Positions 20,690 through 32,500 of a stretch of DNA of 64,000 nt are shown piece after piece. The stretch is from Lichenostomus cassidix. Lineage: Eukaryota > Chordata > Aves > Passeriformes > Meliphagidae. The notes beneath the pieces are model-generated. The model was not told the DNA's origin. It ran no database searches and saw only the letters and a list, made by a program, of their open reading frames with translations. The stretch covers positions 1-64,000 of the forward strand of contig VLJF02000839.1 in NCBI GenBank assembly GCA_008360975.2, read 5' to 3'. Within the stretch, counting starts at the first letter, position 1. Every line of letters starts with the position of its first letter. Made by a program: the position numbers and the translations under genes.

Positions 20690-21240
20690 GGGCCGTGCAG
20701 GGGGGGCTGTGACCCCCGTGGTGGCATTGACAGTGACAGGGGACATGTGGGACCCCCACTGGGGTGGGTGATGGAGGTCTCTGTGCCCCTCGTGGGGACC
20801 ATGGTGGTGTCAGGGGACCCCTGTGGTGACAGTGGCAGTAAAGACAGGGGTACCTATGCCCCCAGTGGTTACAGTGGCAGTACCGTTGGGGGTCCTGTGT
20901 CCCCCCTCGGTGGCCCTGGCAGTGGCAGTGGGGTCCTTGTGCTTCCCGCGGTGACAGTGGATGTCCCTGTGCCCCCCTCGGTGACAATGGCAGTAACGTT
21001 GGGGGTCCCTGTGTCCCTCTTGGTGTCCCTGGTGGTGTGGGGGTGTGTGGGTGTGGTGGGTGGGGGTTTGTGTGGGTGTCCCTGGTGGTGTCGGGGGCCC
21101 CCTGTGCTGGCAGTGTTGGTGGGACTGGGGGTCCCCTGTCCTCGCGCTGGCGGTGTTGGTGGCACCGGGGGTCCCCTGTCCCCGCGCTGGCGGTGTTGGT
21201 GGCACCGGGGGTCCCCTGTCCCCGCGCTGGCGGTGTTGGG
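20690..21240. repeat. Minisatellites, GGTGACAGTGGCAGTA and CGCTGGCGGTGTTGGTGGC
   Basis: Degenerate GTGGTGACAGTGGCAGT units are followed by three near-identical copies of a 50-bp unit GGGGTCCCCTGTCC(C/T)CGCGCTGGCGGTGTTGG at 21128-21240. Confidence 0.75.
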
Positions 21241-21249
21241 CGCGCGGGG

Positions 21250-21960
21250 CTCTGCATCTTAACGAGGCTCCGTGAAAGCGCCTTTGTCCCCCCGCCAGCC
21301 CCATTGAAACCTCGGCTCCGGCCGCACAATGGCCCCACTGTCCCCTGTCCCCGTCCCTGTCCCCCCCCCGCCGCGGCCACCCCACCGCCACCCCCCGCTC
21401 CAGCCCCGCCGCGCCCACCCCGCGCGCCCCCTCCTCAACTGGGGACCCCTCCGCGGGGCTGGGGGGTCGATCCCCCCCAAACCCCAGTTCCCCCAGTACG
21501 GATCGCCCCGCTCCCCAGTTTGGGGCGGGGGGGGGCGCGGCTGGCGTGTCGCCCGGTCACGCCTGGCACCGCCGCGGCGTGGGAACGATGCCCGCGCCGG
21601 TGGTGCCAGCGGGACGCGCGGAACCGGGACGTGTCCCTGGGGCCCCCCGGCCCGCGCGGACCCCCCATGCAGGGCCGGTGACCCCCAAAGTGACCAGAAC
21701 CCCCCGGGGGGACAGCGAGGCGGGGCGGGGGGGGCCGGGGGGGTTAATGGGTAACCGGCTGCGCCGCGGGCACCGGGAACAAGCGGCGGCTTGTCCCGAG
21801 CCGTGTCCGGCCGGCGGAGCGCGCCCGGGGGCACGGGGGGCACGCGGCGGGGGCGGCCACCCCAAAACGGGGCGGGGAGACCCCAAAGGGGGGCGGGGAG
21901 ACCCCAAAGGGGGGCGGAAAGGGGGAGCAGGGAGCCAAAGAGGGGGTCGGGACCACCCTA
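21250..21960 (+). promoter_or_regulatory. KCNJ10: Unique CpG-rich island in KCNJ10 intron 1 with clustered SOX-type sites
   Basis: This is a non-repetitive, CpG-dense island amid arrays. CCTTTGT (21281-21287), CCATTGA (21301-21307) and ACAATGG (21326-21332) fit the SOX core in both orientations within 52 bp. It could be an intronic enhancer or an alternative promoter. No open frame in it resembles a known protein. Confidence 0.35.
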
Positions 21961-21989
21961 GAGAGGCGGGAGATGGCTTTGGGGACATC

Positions 21990-22770
21990 GTGGCTCTGGT
22001 GACACTGGGGGCACAGTGACTTCAGGGGCATGGGGTTTCTGGGGACCCCCAGGAGCTCCAGGACATGGTGTGGCTTTGGGGACACACAGTGGCTCTGGTG
22101 ACATTGGGGAACAGAGTGACTTCAGGGACATGGTGGCTCTGGGGCCTCCCAGCAACTCCAGGACGCATGGCAGCTTTGGGGACACATTGGCTTTGGGGAC
22201 ATGGGAGGCTCCAAGGACCCCCAGCATCTCAAGGACATGGTGTGGCTTTGGGGACACACAGTGGCTCTGGGGACTGGGGGACCTTTGTGGGGCACAGTGA
22301 CTTCAGGGACATGGGGGGTTCCAGGGACATGGTGTGGCTTTGGGGACACAGTGGCTCTTGAGGGACACAGTGGCTCTGGGGACATGGGAGGCTCTGGGGA
22401 CATGGTCACTTTTGGGGACACAGTGGCTCCAGGGACACAGTGGCTACAGGGACATGGAGGCCTCTGGGGACATGGGGGTCTCTGGGGACCCCCAGCAGCT
22501 CCAGGATGCATGGTGGCTTTGGGGACACACAGTGGACTCCGGGGACATGGTGGCTCTGTGGGGACACAGGGGGCTCTGGGGATATGGTGGCTCTGTGGGG
22601 ACACAGGGGGCTCTGGGGACATGGCGGCTCTGTGGGGACACAGGGGGCTCTGGGGACATGGCGGCTCTGTGGGGACACAGGGGGCTCTGGGGACTCAGTG
22701 ACTCTTGAGGACATGGTGGCTCCAGGGACTTGGTGGCTCTGGGGACACAGGAGGCTCCGGGGACCCCCAA
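21990..22770. repeat. Minisatellite, GGCTCTGGGGACATGGTG family
   Basis: Units of GGGGACATGGTGGCTCTG with four near-perfect 48-bp copies at about 22545-22690. 22780-23240 is unique sequence with no recognised exon. Confidence 0.85.
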
Positions 22771-23259
22771 CAGCCCAGCTGGGAAGGAGCAGCTCCATGT
22801 CCCCTCTTTGGTGACACGGCTGTCCCCCCTGTCCCCGGTGCCACCATCCCTTCCAGGACCTTTCTCCGTGCGGGGACACAGCACGGGCAGGACAGTGGCA
22901 GTGCCACCCGTGTCCCCACGCTTTGGCCAGCACCAGCAGGCTCCAAGGAGACCCCCGAGGTGCCACCACCTCCCGGTGTCCCCGTGTCCCCGTGTCCCCG
23001 GCACGCTGCCCTTCCGCGGCGGAAACGGTGGCGTGGCCAGAGGCTGGCGGGGGCTGAAAGGACCTTTTTTGGGACGGGGACACCGGGCCTCGGGGACACG
23101 GGGACACCGGGAAGGCGCCTGGCGCTGCCCCCGGCCGTTTGTCCCTGTCACCTGCCATTCATCCCCTTCCTCTTCCTCCCGGGACAGTTCCACGGCCACC
23201 GGAGCTGCCAGGGGACAGCGGGGACACGGGGGGGACACGGAGGGATTTGGGTTTGGGGG

Positions 23260-23620
23260 GGATGTGGAGGGATGGAGGGAAATGGGGACGAAAGGAATGG
23301 ACAGAGGGATGGACAGGGGAATGGACAGAGGGATATGGGGACAGAGGGATACAGGGATGGACAGAGGGATGGACAGAGGGATGGACAGAGGGATGGACAG
23401 AGGGATACAGGGATGGACAGGGGGAGATAAAGGGATGGACAGAAGGATATGGGGATGGACAGAGGGATGGACAGAAGGACACAGGGATGGACAGAGGGAG
23501 ATAAAAGGATGGACAGACAGATACAGGGAGGGACAGAGAAATATGGGGACAAAGGGACACAGGGATGGACAGAGGGATGGACAGAGGGACAGAGGGATAT
23601 GGGGACAGAAGGTTCCAGGG
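23260..23620. repeat. Minisatellite, GGATGGACAGAG family
   Basis: 12-bp units GGATGGACAGAG with GGATACA and GGATATGGGGACA variants. 23620-23900 is mixed sequence with a short CCATCCATCTGT run at about 23790-23840. Confidence 0.9.
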
Positions 23621-23899
23621 ATGACCCCAGGTGTCCCCTGAGATGTGATGAGCCTGTCCGGCCTCAGCCCCCAGCAGGGAGGGAGGGAGGGGATGTCCTG
23701 TCCCTCCTCCCCAAATTGTCATCCTCACCCTGCCATGTCCCCTCTGTCCCCACTCCCACCCTCGGGTCCAGCCGCTCACCACAGATGTCCATCTGTCTGT
23801 CCATCCATCCATCTGTCCATCCATCCATCCATCTCTCTCCATCTCCCACCCACCTTCTCTGTCACCCTCTCCCCTGTCCTGTGTCCCCCGTGACCCCCC

Positions 23900-24790
23900 A
23901 ATGTCCTCCACCTCCCCCTGTCCCCCATGTCTCCCCATGACCTCCTCCACCCCCCAGCTGTCCCCTGTGTCCACCCACCCTGATGACCTCCTCCACCCCA
24001 CCTGTCCCCCCACAGCCTCCCCTGTCCCCCACACCCTCCACACCCTCACCTGTCCCCGTGTCCCCTGCCACGACCTCCACAACCCCTCCCGTCCTCTACC
24101 TGTCCCTCACCTGTCCCTGTGTCCCTCTTGATGACATCCTCCACCTGTCCCTCACATGTCCCCACATCCCCCCAGGTGACATCATTCACCTGTCCTCACC
24201 TGTCCCCATGCCCCACCTTGATGACATCCTCCCTCACCTGTCCCCATGACCCCCCATGTTCTCCTCCTCACCCTCATGTGTCCCCATGTGCCCTGCAGAT
24301 GACATCCTCCACCTGTCCTCACCTGTCCCCATGACCCCCGATGACGTTCTCCTCCTCACCCTCATGTGTCCCCTGTCCCTTGCAGATGACATCCTCCACC
24401 TGTCCCTTACCTGTCCCTCGCCTGTCCCCATGCCACTCCATGACATCCTTCACCTGTGCTTACCTGTCCCCATGTTCTCCCCCCTGCAGATGACATCCTG
24501 CACCTGTCCCTTACCTGTCCCCACACCACCCCAATGACATCTTCCACCCATCCCTCACTTGTCCCCGTGTCCCTGCAGATGACATCATCCATCTGCCCCT
24601 CACCTGTCCCCATGTCCCCTGCAGATGACATCCTCACCTGTCCCCATACTGCCCCCAATGACACCCTCACCTGTCCCCTGCACATGACACTCTCAACTGT
24701 CCCTCACCTGTCCCCACACCGCCCCAATGACACCCTCACCTGTCCCCTGTCCCCTGCAGATGACACCCTCACCTGTCCCTCACCTGTCCC
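23900..24790 (+). repeat. KCNJ10: KCNJ10 intron array built from the coding-exon acceptor and start codon
   Basis: About 17 degenerate copies of GCAGATGACATCCTCCACC, matching the true exon start GCAG-ATGACGTCCTCCACC, run into the real acceptor at 24801. They are separated by CACCTGTCCC units. Copies near 24298, 24383, 24487, 24577, 24622 and 24757 keep an intact GCAG-ATGAC. Confidence 0.85.
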
Positions 24791-24801
24791 TGTCCCCGCA
24801 G

Positions 24802-25941
24802 ATGACGTCCTCCACCAAGGTGTACTACAGCCAGACGACGCAGACGGACAGCCGCCCGCTGATGGCGCCGGGGCTGCGGCGGCGCCGCGTGCTGACCAAG
24901 GACGGCCGCAGCAACGTGCGCATGGAGCACATCTCGGACAAGCGCTTCCTGTACCTCAAGGACCTCTGGACCACCTTCATCGACCTGCAGTGGCGCTACA
25001 AGCTGCTGCTCTTCTCCGCCACCTTCGCCGGCACCTGGTTCGCCTTCGGCGTGGTGTGGTACCTGGTGGCCGCGGCGCACGGCGACCTGCTGGAGTTCGA
25101 GCCGCCGGCCAACCACACGCCGTGCGTGATGCAGGTGCACACCTTGACCGGCGCCTTCCTCTTCTCGCTGGAGTCCCAGACCACCATCGGCTACGGCTTC
25201 CGCTACATCAGCGAGGAGTGCCCGCTGGCCATCGTGCTGCTCATCACCCAGCTGGTGCTCACCACCATCCTGGAGATCTTCATCACCGGCACCTTCCTGG
25301 CCAAGATCGCGCGGCCCAAGAAGCGCGCCGAGACCATCAAGTTCAGCCAGAACGCGGTGGTGGCGCAGCACGACGGCAAGACGTGCCTGATGATCCGCGT
25401 GGCCAACATGAGGAAGAGCCTCCTGATCGGCTGCCAGGTCACCGGCAAGCTGCTGCAGACCCACCTGACCAAGGAGGGCGAGAGCGTCCGGCTCAACCAG
25501 CTCAACGTGGACTTCCAGGTGGACACGTCGTCGGACAGCCCCTTCCTCATCCTGCCGCTGACCTTCTACCACGTGGTGGACGAGGCCAGCCCGCTGCGGG
25601 ACGTGTCCCTGCGGTCGGGGGACGGCGACTTCGAGCTCGTGGTCATCCTGAGCGGCACGGTGGAGTCGACGAGCGCCACGTGCCAGGTGCGCACGTCCTA
25701 CCTGCCCGAGGAGATCCTGTGGGGCTACGAGTTCACGCCGGCCATCTCGCTGTCGGCCAGCGGCAAGTACGTGGCCGACTTCAGCCTCTTCGACCGCGTG
25801 GTCAAGGTGGCGTCGCCCTGCTGCCACCACGAGGCCGTGAGGTTTGGGGACCCCGAGAAGGTCAAGCTGGAGGAGTCGCTGCGGGAGGCCGAGCGGGAGG
25901 GGGAGGGGGCGCCGCTCAGCGTCCGCATCAGCAACGTCTGA
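24802..25941 (+). CDS. KCNJ10: Inward rectifier K+ channel Kir4.1
   Basis: A single coding exon of 379 residues, the same length as the human protein. Kir4.1 carries K+ uptake and sets the resting potential of glia and some epithelia, often as heteromers with Kir5.1. It starts [15 protein letters not shown]. Helix 1 is about 65-90, the pore helix and filter TIGYG are at 128-132, and helix 2 is about 141-166 with Glu158, the residue for strong polyamine/Mg block. RPKKRAE follows helix 2 (PIP2-binding region). The C-terminus RISNV is a PDZ ligand. The ATG directly follows an AG acceptor (24800-24801), so the start is the first base of the exon. The frame stays open upstream to 24727, but that part is intron repeat. 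GC-rich codon use resembles KCNJ9. Confidence 0.96.
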   Translation: MTSSTKVYYSQTTQTDSRPLMAPGLRRRRVLTKDGRSNVRMEHISDKRFLYLKDLWTTFIDLQWRYKLLLFSATFAGTWFAFGVVWYLVAAAHGDLLEFEPPANHTPCVMQVHTLTGAFLFSLESQTTIGYGFRYISEECPLAIVLLITQLVLTTILEIFITGTFLAKIARPKKRAETIKFSQNAVVAQHDGKTCLMIRVANMRKSLLIGCQVTGKLLQTHLTKEGESVRLNQLNVDFQVDTSSDSPFLILPLTFYHVVDEASPLRDVSLRSGDGDFELVVILSGTVESTSATCQVRTSYLPEEILWGYEFTPAISLSASGKYVADFSLFDRVVKVASPCCHHEAVRFGDPEKVKLEESLREAEREGEGAPLSVRISNV

Positions 25942-28040
25942 GGGGACACGGGGGGACAGCGGCACCGGGGTGGCACCGGAGACCGGGTGGCACTGGCACC
26001 GGGGTGGCATCGGAGCGAGGGGGTGGTGGCAGGCGATGGAGGTGTCACCATGTCTGGAGGTGTCATCAGCCCTGGAGGTGTTGCTATGTCTGGAGGTGTC
26101 ACCAAGTCTGGAGGTGTCATCAGCTCTGGAGGTGTCATCAACCACTGGAGGTGTCACCAGCCTTGGAGGTGTCACCAGCCTTGGAGGTGCCACCAGCCTC
26201 AGAGTGTCACCAGCACCTGGAGGTGTCATCAGTTACTGGAGGTGTCACCAGCCTTGGAGATGTCACCAACAACTGGAGGTGTCACTATTTCTGGAGGTGT
26301 CATCCTCCTTGGAGGTGTCACCAGTGGCTGGAGGTGCCACCAGCCTCAGAATGTCACCAGTGCCTGGAAGTGCCACCAGCCCTGGAAGCTTCAGACTGTC
26401 ACCAAGTCTGGAAGTGTCACCAAGTCTGGAGTTTTCACCAGTTTCAACAGGACACCAATGTCTGGAGGTGTCACCAGCCCCAAAATGTCACCAGCATCTG
26501 GAGGTGTCACCAGCCTTGGAACTGTCACCAGCTCCTGGAGGTGTCACCAGCCCCAGAGTGTCACCAACAACTGGAGGTGCCACCAGGCCCAAAAGGAAAC
26601 CAATGTCTGGAGGTGTCACCAGCCCTGGAGGTGTTGCCATGTCTGGAGGTGTTGTCAGCTGGAGGTGTCACCAAGCTCGGAGGTGCCACCAGCTCCAGAG
26701 TGTCAACCATGCCTGGAGGTGTCACCAGCCTTAGAGATGCCACCAGCCCTGAAGGGACACCAATAACTAGAGGTGTCACCAGCCCTGGAAGTGCCACCAG
26801 CCATGATGGTGTCACCAAGTCTGGAGGTGCCACCAGCCCCAAAGGGAAACCAACACCTGGAGCTGTCACCAGCCCTGGAGGTGGCACCAGCCTCAGAGTG
26901 CCATCAGTGTCAGGAGGTGTCACCAGTGTCAGGAGGTGTCACCAAGTCTGGAGGTGACACCAAATCTGGAGATGTCATCAATGTCTGAAGGAGCCACCAG
27001 CCCCAAAATGTCACCAGTGCTGAGGTGTCACCAGCCCTTGTGGTGTCACCAACATCTGGAAGTGCCACCAGCCCCAAAGTGACACCAGTGCCTGGAAGTG
27101 TCACCAATGCTTGGAGGTGACACCAAAGCTTTGGAGGTGCCACCAGCCCCAAGGTGACACCAACATCCAGAAGTGTCACCAACCCCAAAGTGCCACCAAT
27201 GCCTGCAGGTGCCACCAGTGCCTGGAAGTGCCACCAATGCCTGAAGGCGTCACCAACACCTGGAAGTGCCACCAGTGCCTGGAGGTGCCACCAGGTCCTG
27301 AAGGTGACACCAGCCCCAAAGTGCCACTAACACCTGGAAATGCCACCAGTCCCTGGAAGTGCCACAAGTCCCAAGGTGCCACCCATTCCCGGAAGTGCCA
27401 CCGACGCCTGGAAATGCCACCAACACCTGGAAGTGCCACCAACATCTGGAGGTGCCACCAAAGCCTGGAAGTAGCATGAGCCCCAAAATGGCACCAGTCC
27501 CTGGAGGTGACACCAGTCCCAAAGTGCCACCAGCCCCTGGAAGTGACATGAGCCCCAAGATGGCACCAATGCCTGGAGGTGTCACCAGCCCCAAAGTGCC
27601 ACCAAGCCGCAGAGGTGCCACCAGCCTCTGGAAGTGCCACCAGCCCCAATGCCTGGAATTGCCACCAACCCCTGGAGGTGCCACCACTGCAAAAGTGTCC
27701 CCAGCCCCCGGAGGTGCCACCACTCCCCGGGTGGCTGCTGCTCCCCCCTGTCCCCAGGGGAAACTGAGGCAGGAGACACCCCAGCCCCGCTGTCCCCTCG
27801 CTGTCCCCTCCGGGCAGTGTCGGGGTGTCACCGATAATCGCCACCGTGTCCCCTCCCCCCCGGGCGGGTCCCCTCCCCCCCCGCCCGCCGCTGCTGCTTA
27901 ACGTAGACCCGCAATTAACGCGCCGGGGCAATTAGTGCCACTAATTAAAGGTGTCGGTAATGAGGAAGGAGCGGGAAAGCCCCGAGCCGCCCCTCCCCCA
28001 CCCGGGGGCATGAGGGGGGAGGGGCAGGAGGTCAATAAAG
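25942..28040 (+). other. KCNJ10: KCNJ10 3'UTR and downstream region with GTGTCACCAGCCCTGGAG array
   Basis: From 26030 to about 27730 the DNA is a 25-30 bp minisatellite of GGAGGTGTCACCAGCC(C/T)T units. A possible ATTAAA (about 27944) and AATAAA (28034-28039) could end the KCNJ10 transcript; neither has a convincing GT-rich downstream element. The 3'UTR end is unresolved. Confidence 0.5.
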
Positions 28041-28075
28041 GTGACGTCATCAATAACGGTGACGTCATGGCGCGG
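27890..28075. promoter_or_regulatory. Candidate regulatory element: three TAAT sites plus tandem CREs
   Basis: A non-repetitive patch between KCNJ10 and F11R has CAATTA (27912), CAATTAG (27929) and CTAATTA (27941). It also has two perfect TGACGTCA palindromes at 28042-28049 and 28060-28067, which are part of an 18-bp tandem duplication AATAA(A/C)GGTGACGTCAT. Confidence 0.4.
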
Positions 28076-28129
28076 GGGGGGGCTGCTCCGCTCGGGGGGA
28101 GGGGCGGGTGGGGTCACCGGTGTCCCCTC

Positions 28130-28960
28130 GGTGTCCCCAAGGACCCCCTCGGTGTTCCCTCGGTGTCCCCCAGGGATCCACCAATGTCCCCCCCAATGTC
28201 CCCAGAGACCCTTAATGTCCCTCGAATGTCCCCAGAGAGCCCCTAGTGTCCCCCCGATGTCCCCAGGGACACCCCAATGTCCCCTCCATGTCCCCAGAGA
28301 CCCCCCAGTTGTCCCCAGGGAACCTCCAAGGTCCCCTCAGCCTCCAAGGACCCCTTCAATGTCCCCTCAGTGTCCCCCAGGGACCTCCCAATGTCACCTC
28401 AATGTCACCAGAGATCTCTCCCCAATGTCACCTCGATGTCCCCAGAACTCCCCCAATGTCCCCTCAATGTCCCCTAAGTCCCTCCACTGTCCCCAGGGAT
28501 GGCTCAATGTCCCCTCAGTGTCCTCCAGGGACCTCCCAATATCCTCCCAATGTCCCCAGGGATCAATCAATGTCACCTCAGTGTCCCCAGGGACCTCCCA
28601 ATGTCCCCAGAGACCTCCCAATGTCTCCTCAATGTCACCAGAGACCTGGCCCTAATGTCCCCTCAGTGTCCCCAGAACTCCCCCAATGCCCCCAAAGACC
28701 CCCAATGTCCCCTCAAAGTCCCCTGAAGTCCCTCCACTGTCCCTAGGGGACCTCCCAATATCCCCCCAATGTCCCCAGGGACATTCCAATGTCCCCAGGG
28801 ATCCATCGATGTCACCTCAGTGTCCCCAGAGACCTCTCAGTTTCCCCTAGGGTTCCCCCAATGTCCCCAAATATCCTCCAGTGACACTCCAATGTCCCCA
28901 GGGATCCATCGATGTCCCCAGACACCCCCCAGTGTCCCCAGTGTCCCCCGATGTCACCAC
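28130..28960. repeat. Minisatellite, CCCAATGTCCCCAGGGACCTC family
   Basis: 15-25 bp units of CAATGTCCCCTCAATGTCCCCAG between the KCNJ10 and F11R 3' ends. Confidence 0.9.
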
Positions 28961-28978
28961 ACTGGTAAAGGACACAAG

Positions 28979-28984
28979 TTTATT
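28979..28984 (-). terminator. F11R: Polyadenylation signal AATAAA of F11R
   Basis: AATAAA on the minus strand 550 bases downstream of the F11R stop, followed by CTTGTGTCCTTTACCAGTGTGG, a GT-rich element. KCNJ10 and F11R therefore converge. Confidence 0.7.
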
Positions 28985-29533
28985 CCCAGTACCCCCCCAC
29001 CCTCCCAGTCCAGGGGGGACACTGGGACCAGCGGGACACTTGTCCCCACGTGGTGGCACCTGCCCTGTCCCCTCCCTGAGCCCCTGGGGACAAAGAGGGG
29101 ACAAAGAGGGGACAAAAGAGGGAAAATTGAGGGGGACAAGGGGGGAAAGTTTTGGGGACAAACGCAGGAACAAGGAGGGGACAGGAGGGGACAAAGGGAG
29201 AATGTGACAATAGGGGGACAACGGGGACAAGGAGGGGACAAAGGGGAGAAAACTGGGGGGGAAAAAGGGACAAGGACAAGGAGGGGACAAAGTGGGGACA
29301 AAAGCAGGGGGATGGGAGGGGACAGGAGGGGACAAGGTGGTACAAAAGGGGGACAAAGGGGGGACAAGGAGGGGACACTAGGGGACAGTAGGGGACAAGG
29401 AGGGGACAATGGGGACACAGGGACCCCCCGAGCTGCGAGGCTGTGACAATGAGGCACCAGGTGAGGATTATAAAAACGACGAAAATCCGCGGGAATTCCG
29501 GGAATTTGGGAAAAATGTCCAGAGGTGGTGACG
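28985..29533 (-). other. F11R: F11R 3'UTR
   Basis: It lies between the stop and the AATAAA. 29085-29425 is a GGGGACAAGGAGGGGACAAA minisatellite (C/T-rich in the mRNA). 29440-29533 is unique and AT-richer. A CRE-like TGACGTCA overlaps the stop codon at 29529-29536. Confidence 0.6.
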
Positions 29534-29569
29534 TCACACCAGGAAGGAGGAGGTTTGCTTGAACTCACC
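29534..29569 (-). CDS. F11R: F11R exon 10 (C-terminal tail, PDZ ligand)
   Basis: Begins after CCCCGCAG (29572-29570), reads [11 protein letters not shown] and stops at TGA 29536-29534; nearly identical to mammalian JAM-A tails. Confidence 0.95.
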   Translation of the reverse strand, partial: GEFKQTSSFLV

Positions 29570-32500
29570 CTGCGGGGACAGCGAGGGGACAGCTGGGGAC
29601 ATTGGTGGGGACAGCGTGGGGACATTGATTGGGACGGCATGGGGACATTGGTGGGGACAGCAATGGGACATTGTGGGGACATTGACTGGGACAGCATGGG
29701 GACGTTGACAGGTACAGTGAGGGGACAGCGTGGGGACATTGGTGGGGATGGTGTGGGGACATTGGTGGGGACAGCATGGGGACATTGATTGGGACAGCAT
29801 GGGGACAGGGACAGCGAGGGGACATTGTGGGGACATTGTGGGGACATTGGTGGGGACATTGGTGGGGACAGCATGGGGACATTGACAGGGACAGTGAGGG
29901 GACAGTGTGGGGACATTCATGGGGACATTCATAGGGACAGGGACAGTGTAGGGACATTGTGGGGACAGCGACAGGGACATCCGTAGGGACATTTGTGGGG
30001 ACATTGATGGGGACAAGGATGGGACATTCATGGGGACACAGGGACAGCCATGAGGACATTCATGGGGACATTCATGGGGACAGTGTGGGGACATTCAAGG
30101 GGACATGGGGACAGCTGTGGGGATGAGGATGGGACATTGACAGAGACAGGGACACTAACGGGACATTCACGGGGACGTTGGGATGTTCATGGGGACCTTA
30201 ATGGGGACATGGGGACACCAGTGGTGACCTGAATGGGGACAGTGGGATGACATTGGGATGTTCATGGGGACATTAACAGGGACATCAGTGGGGACATGGG
30301 ACATCAATGTGGACACAGGAACATCAACAGGGACATGGTGACATCACTGGTGACACCATCACCCCCTACCACCCCTGTCCCCAACCCCCAGGACCCCTCT
30401 GCCCAGGGACACCGGGGACACCAGCACCCTCTGACCTCCCGCAGTGTCCCCTGGGGCAGTGGCACTCCCCACAATGTCCCCACAATGTCCCCACAATGTC
30501 CCCACAATGTCCCCACAATGTCCCCAAGGTGTCCCCAGTGCTCACCTCGCTGCGCCGCGAGGGTTGGCTGTAAATCACCTTCTTCCCGCCGGCTCTGCGG
30601 GGAAATCGGGATTGGCATGTGCTCTGTGTCCCCTCTGTCCCCTCCTGGGACACCCAGGGGACACCAGGGGGACACCAGGGGGTGGCAGCACCCAGCAGGA
30701 GGAGGAGGAGGTGGCTCCGGTGTCACTCACTCTGTTTTTTCTGGAAAAAAGGGGAAAAAAGGGGGATTAGGGGAGGGAATGTGGGGACACTTTGGGGACA
30801 CTGGGGGACATTGAGGGGACATTCAGAGGGCTGTTGGGGACATGGGGACACTCCAGGGGCCATGGGACCATTCCTGGGTCACTGGGGACACAGGGCCATA
30901 TCCAGGTCCATGGGGTCATTCCCAGACCATTCCCACTCCATCCCAGTCCCTCCCAGTCTGTTCCCAGCCATTCCCAGTCCATCCTACTCAATTCCCAGTC
31001 CATCCCAGTCTGTCCCAGTCCATCCCAGACCATTCCTAGTCCATTCTCAGTCCATCCCAGACCATTTCCAGTCCATTCCAGTCCATCCCAGTCCATTCCC
31101 AGTGCCATTCCTAGTCATTCCCAGCCCATCCCAGTTCATTCACACTCCATCCCAGTCTGTCCCAGCCCGTCCCAGTCATTCCCAGTCCATCCCAGTGCCA
31201 TTCCAGTCCATCCCTGGTCATTCCCAGTCCATTCCAGTTTGTTCACACTCCATCCCAGCCTGTCCCAGTCCCTCCCAGTGCCATTCCCAGTCATTCCCAG
31301 TCCATCCCAGTCCATTCCACTCCCTCCCAGTCCGTCCCGGTCACTCACTGCTGAAGTAGCCGCGGCTGTAGGCAAACCAAACCCCGAAGGCGGCGAGCGC
31401 CAGGAACAGCAGCAGCAGCACCACGGCAGCCACGATGCCTCCCACGTTCACCTCGCCTGCGGGGAAACGGGTTAGCGGGACTGGGATCCAATGGGATTGG
31501 GATCAAATGGGGATCAAGATCGGGATCCATCGGGATCGGGATCCAATGGGATCAGGATGGGGATCCAATGGGATCCAACAGGATTGGGATTGGGATCAGG
31601 GGGATCCGACAGGATAGGGAGCAGGATTTGGATCAGTATTAAGATCAGGATCGGGATTGGGATCCAGATTTGGATCAGGATTGGGATTGGGATCAGGATC
31701 CAATGGGATCAGGATTAGGATCAAGACTGGGATCGGGGGGATCCCAGCATGGACTGCAGAGATCCCAGCACAGATGGAGGGATTTTGGGGTTCCTGGCTC
31801 CAAACAGGGCTGGGATTAGGGTTGGATCCTGGCAGGGAGAGGGGAATTTTGGAGTTTTGGGATCCAAGTGAGATTAGGATCGAGGCTGGATGCAGATGGA
31901 GAGGATGGATCCTGACAGGGAGAAATCCCAGTGGGAATTTTGGGATTCCTGGATCCAAGTGGGTCTGGGATTGGGGATGGATCCAGCCAGAGTGGGTGGG
32001 ATTCTGGCAGGGAGCTGATCCCAGTGGGAATTCCAGGATTCCCATCCCCACATGGGGCTGGGATCAGGATCGGGATTGAGATCGGGAATTCGAGGATTTC
32101 CATCTCTTCATGGGGCTGGGATCGAGATTGGGATCGGGATTGGGATCAGGATTGGGAATTCCAGGATTTCCATCTCTGCATGGGGCTGGGATCGAGATCG
32201 GGATCAGGATTGGGATCAGGAATTCCAGGATTCCCATCTCTGGGGCTGAGATCTAGCCTGGCTCTCATTCCAAGTGGGATTGGGATCAGGAATTCCAGGA
32301 TTCCCATCCCCGCATGGGATCGAGATTGGGATCGGGATTGGGATCAGGATTTTCAGGATTCTCTCTGGGGTTGAGATCTAGCCTGGCTCTCATTCCAAGT
32401 GGGATTGGGATTGGGAATTCCAGGATTCCCATCTCTGTGTGGAGCTTGGATCCAGCCTGGCTCTAATGCTGATTGGGATCAGGATCAGGATTGGGATTGG

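Noticed and set aside
24456..26957. 833-codon plus-strand frame across KCNJ10
   Set aside because: Out-of-frame shadow of the KCNJ10 coding exon plus flanking repeats; no recognisable domain.
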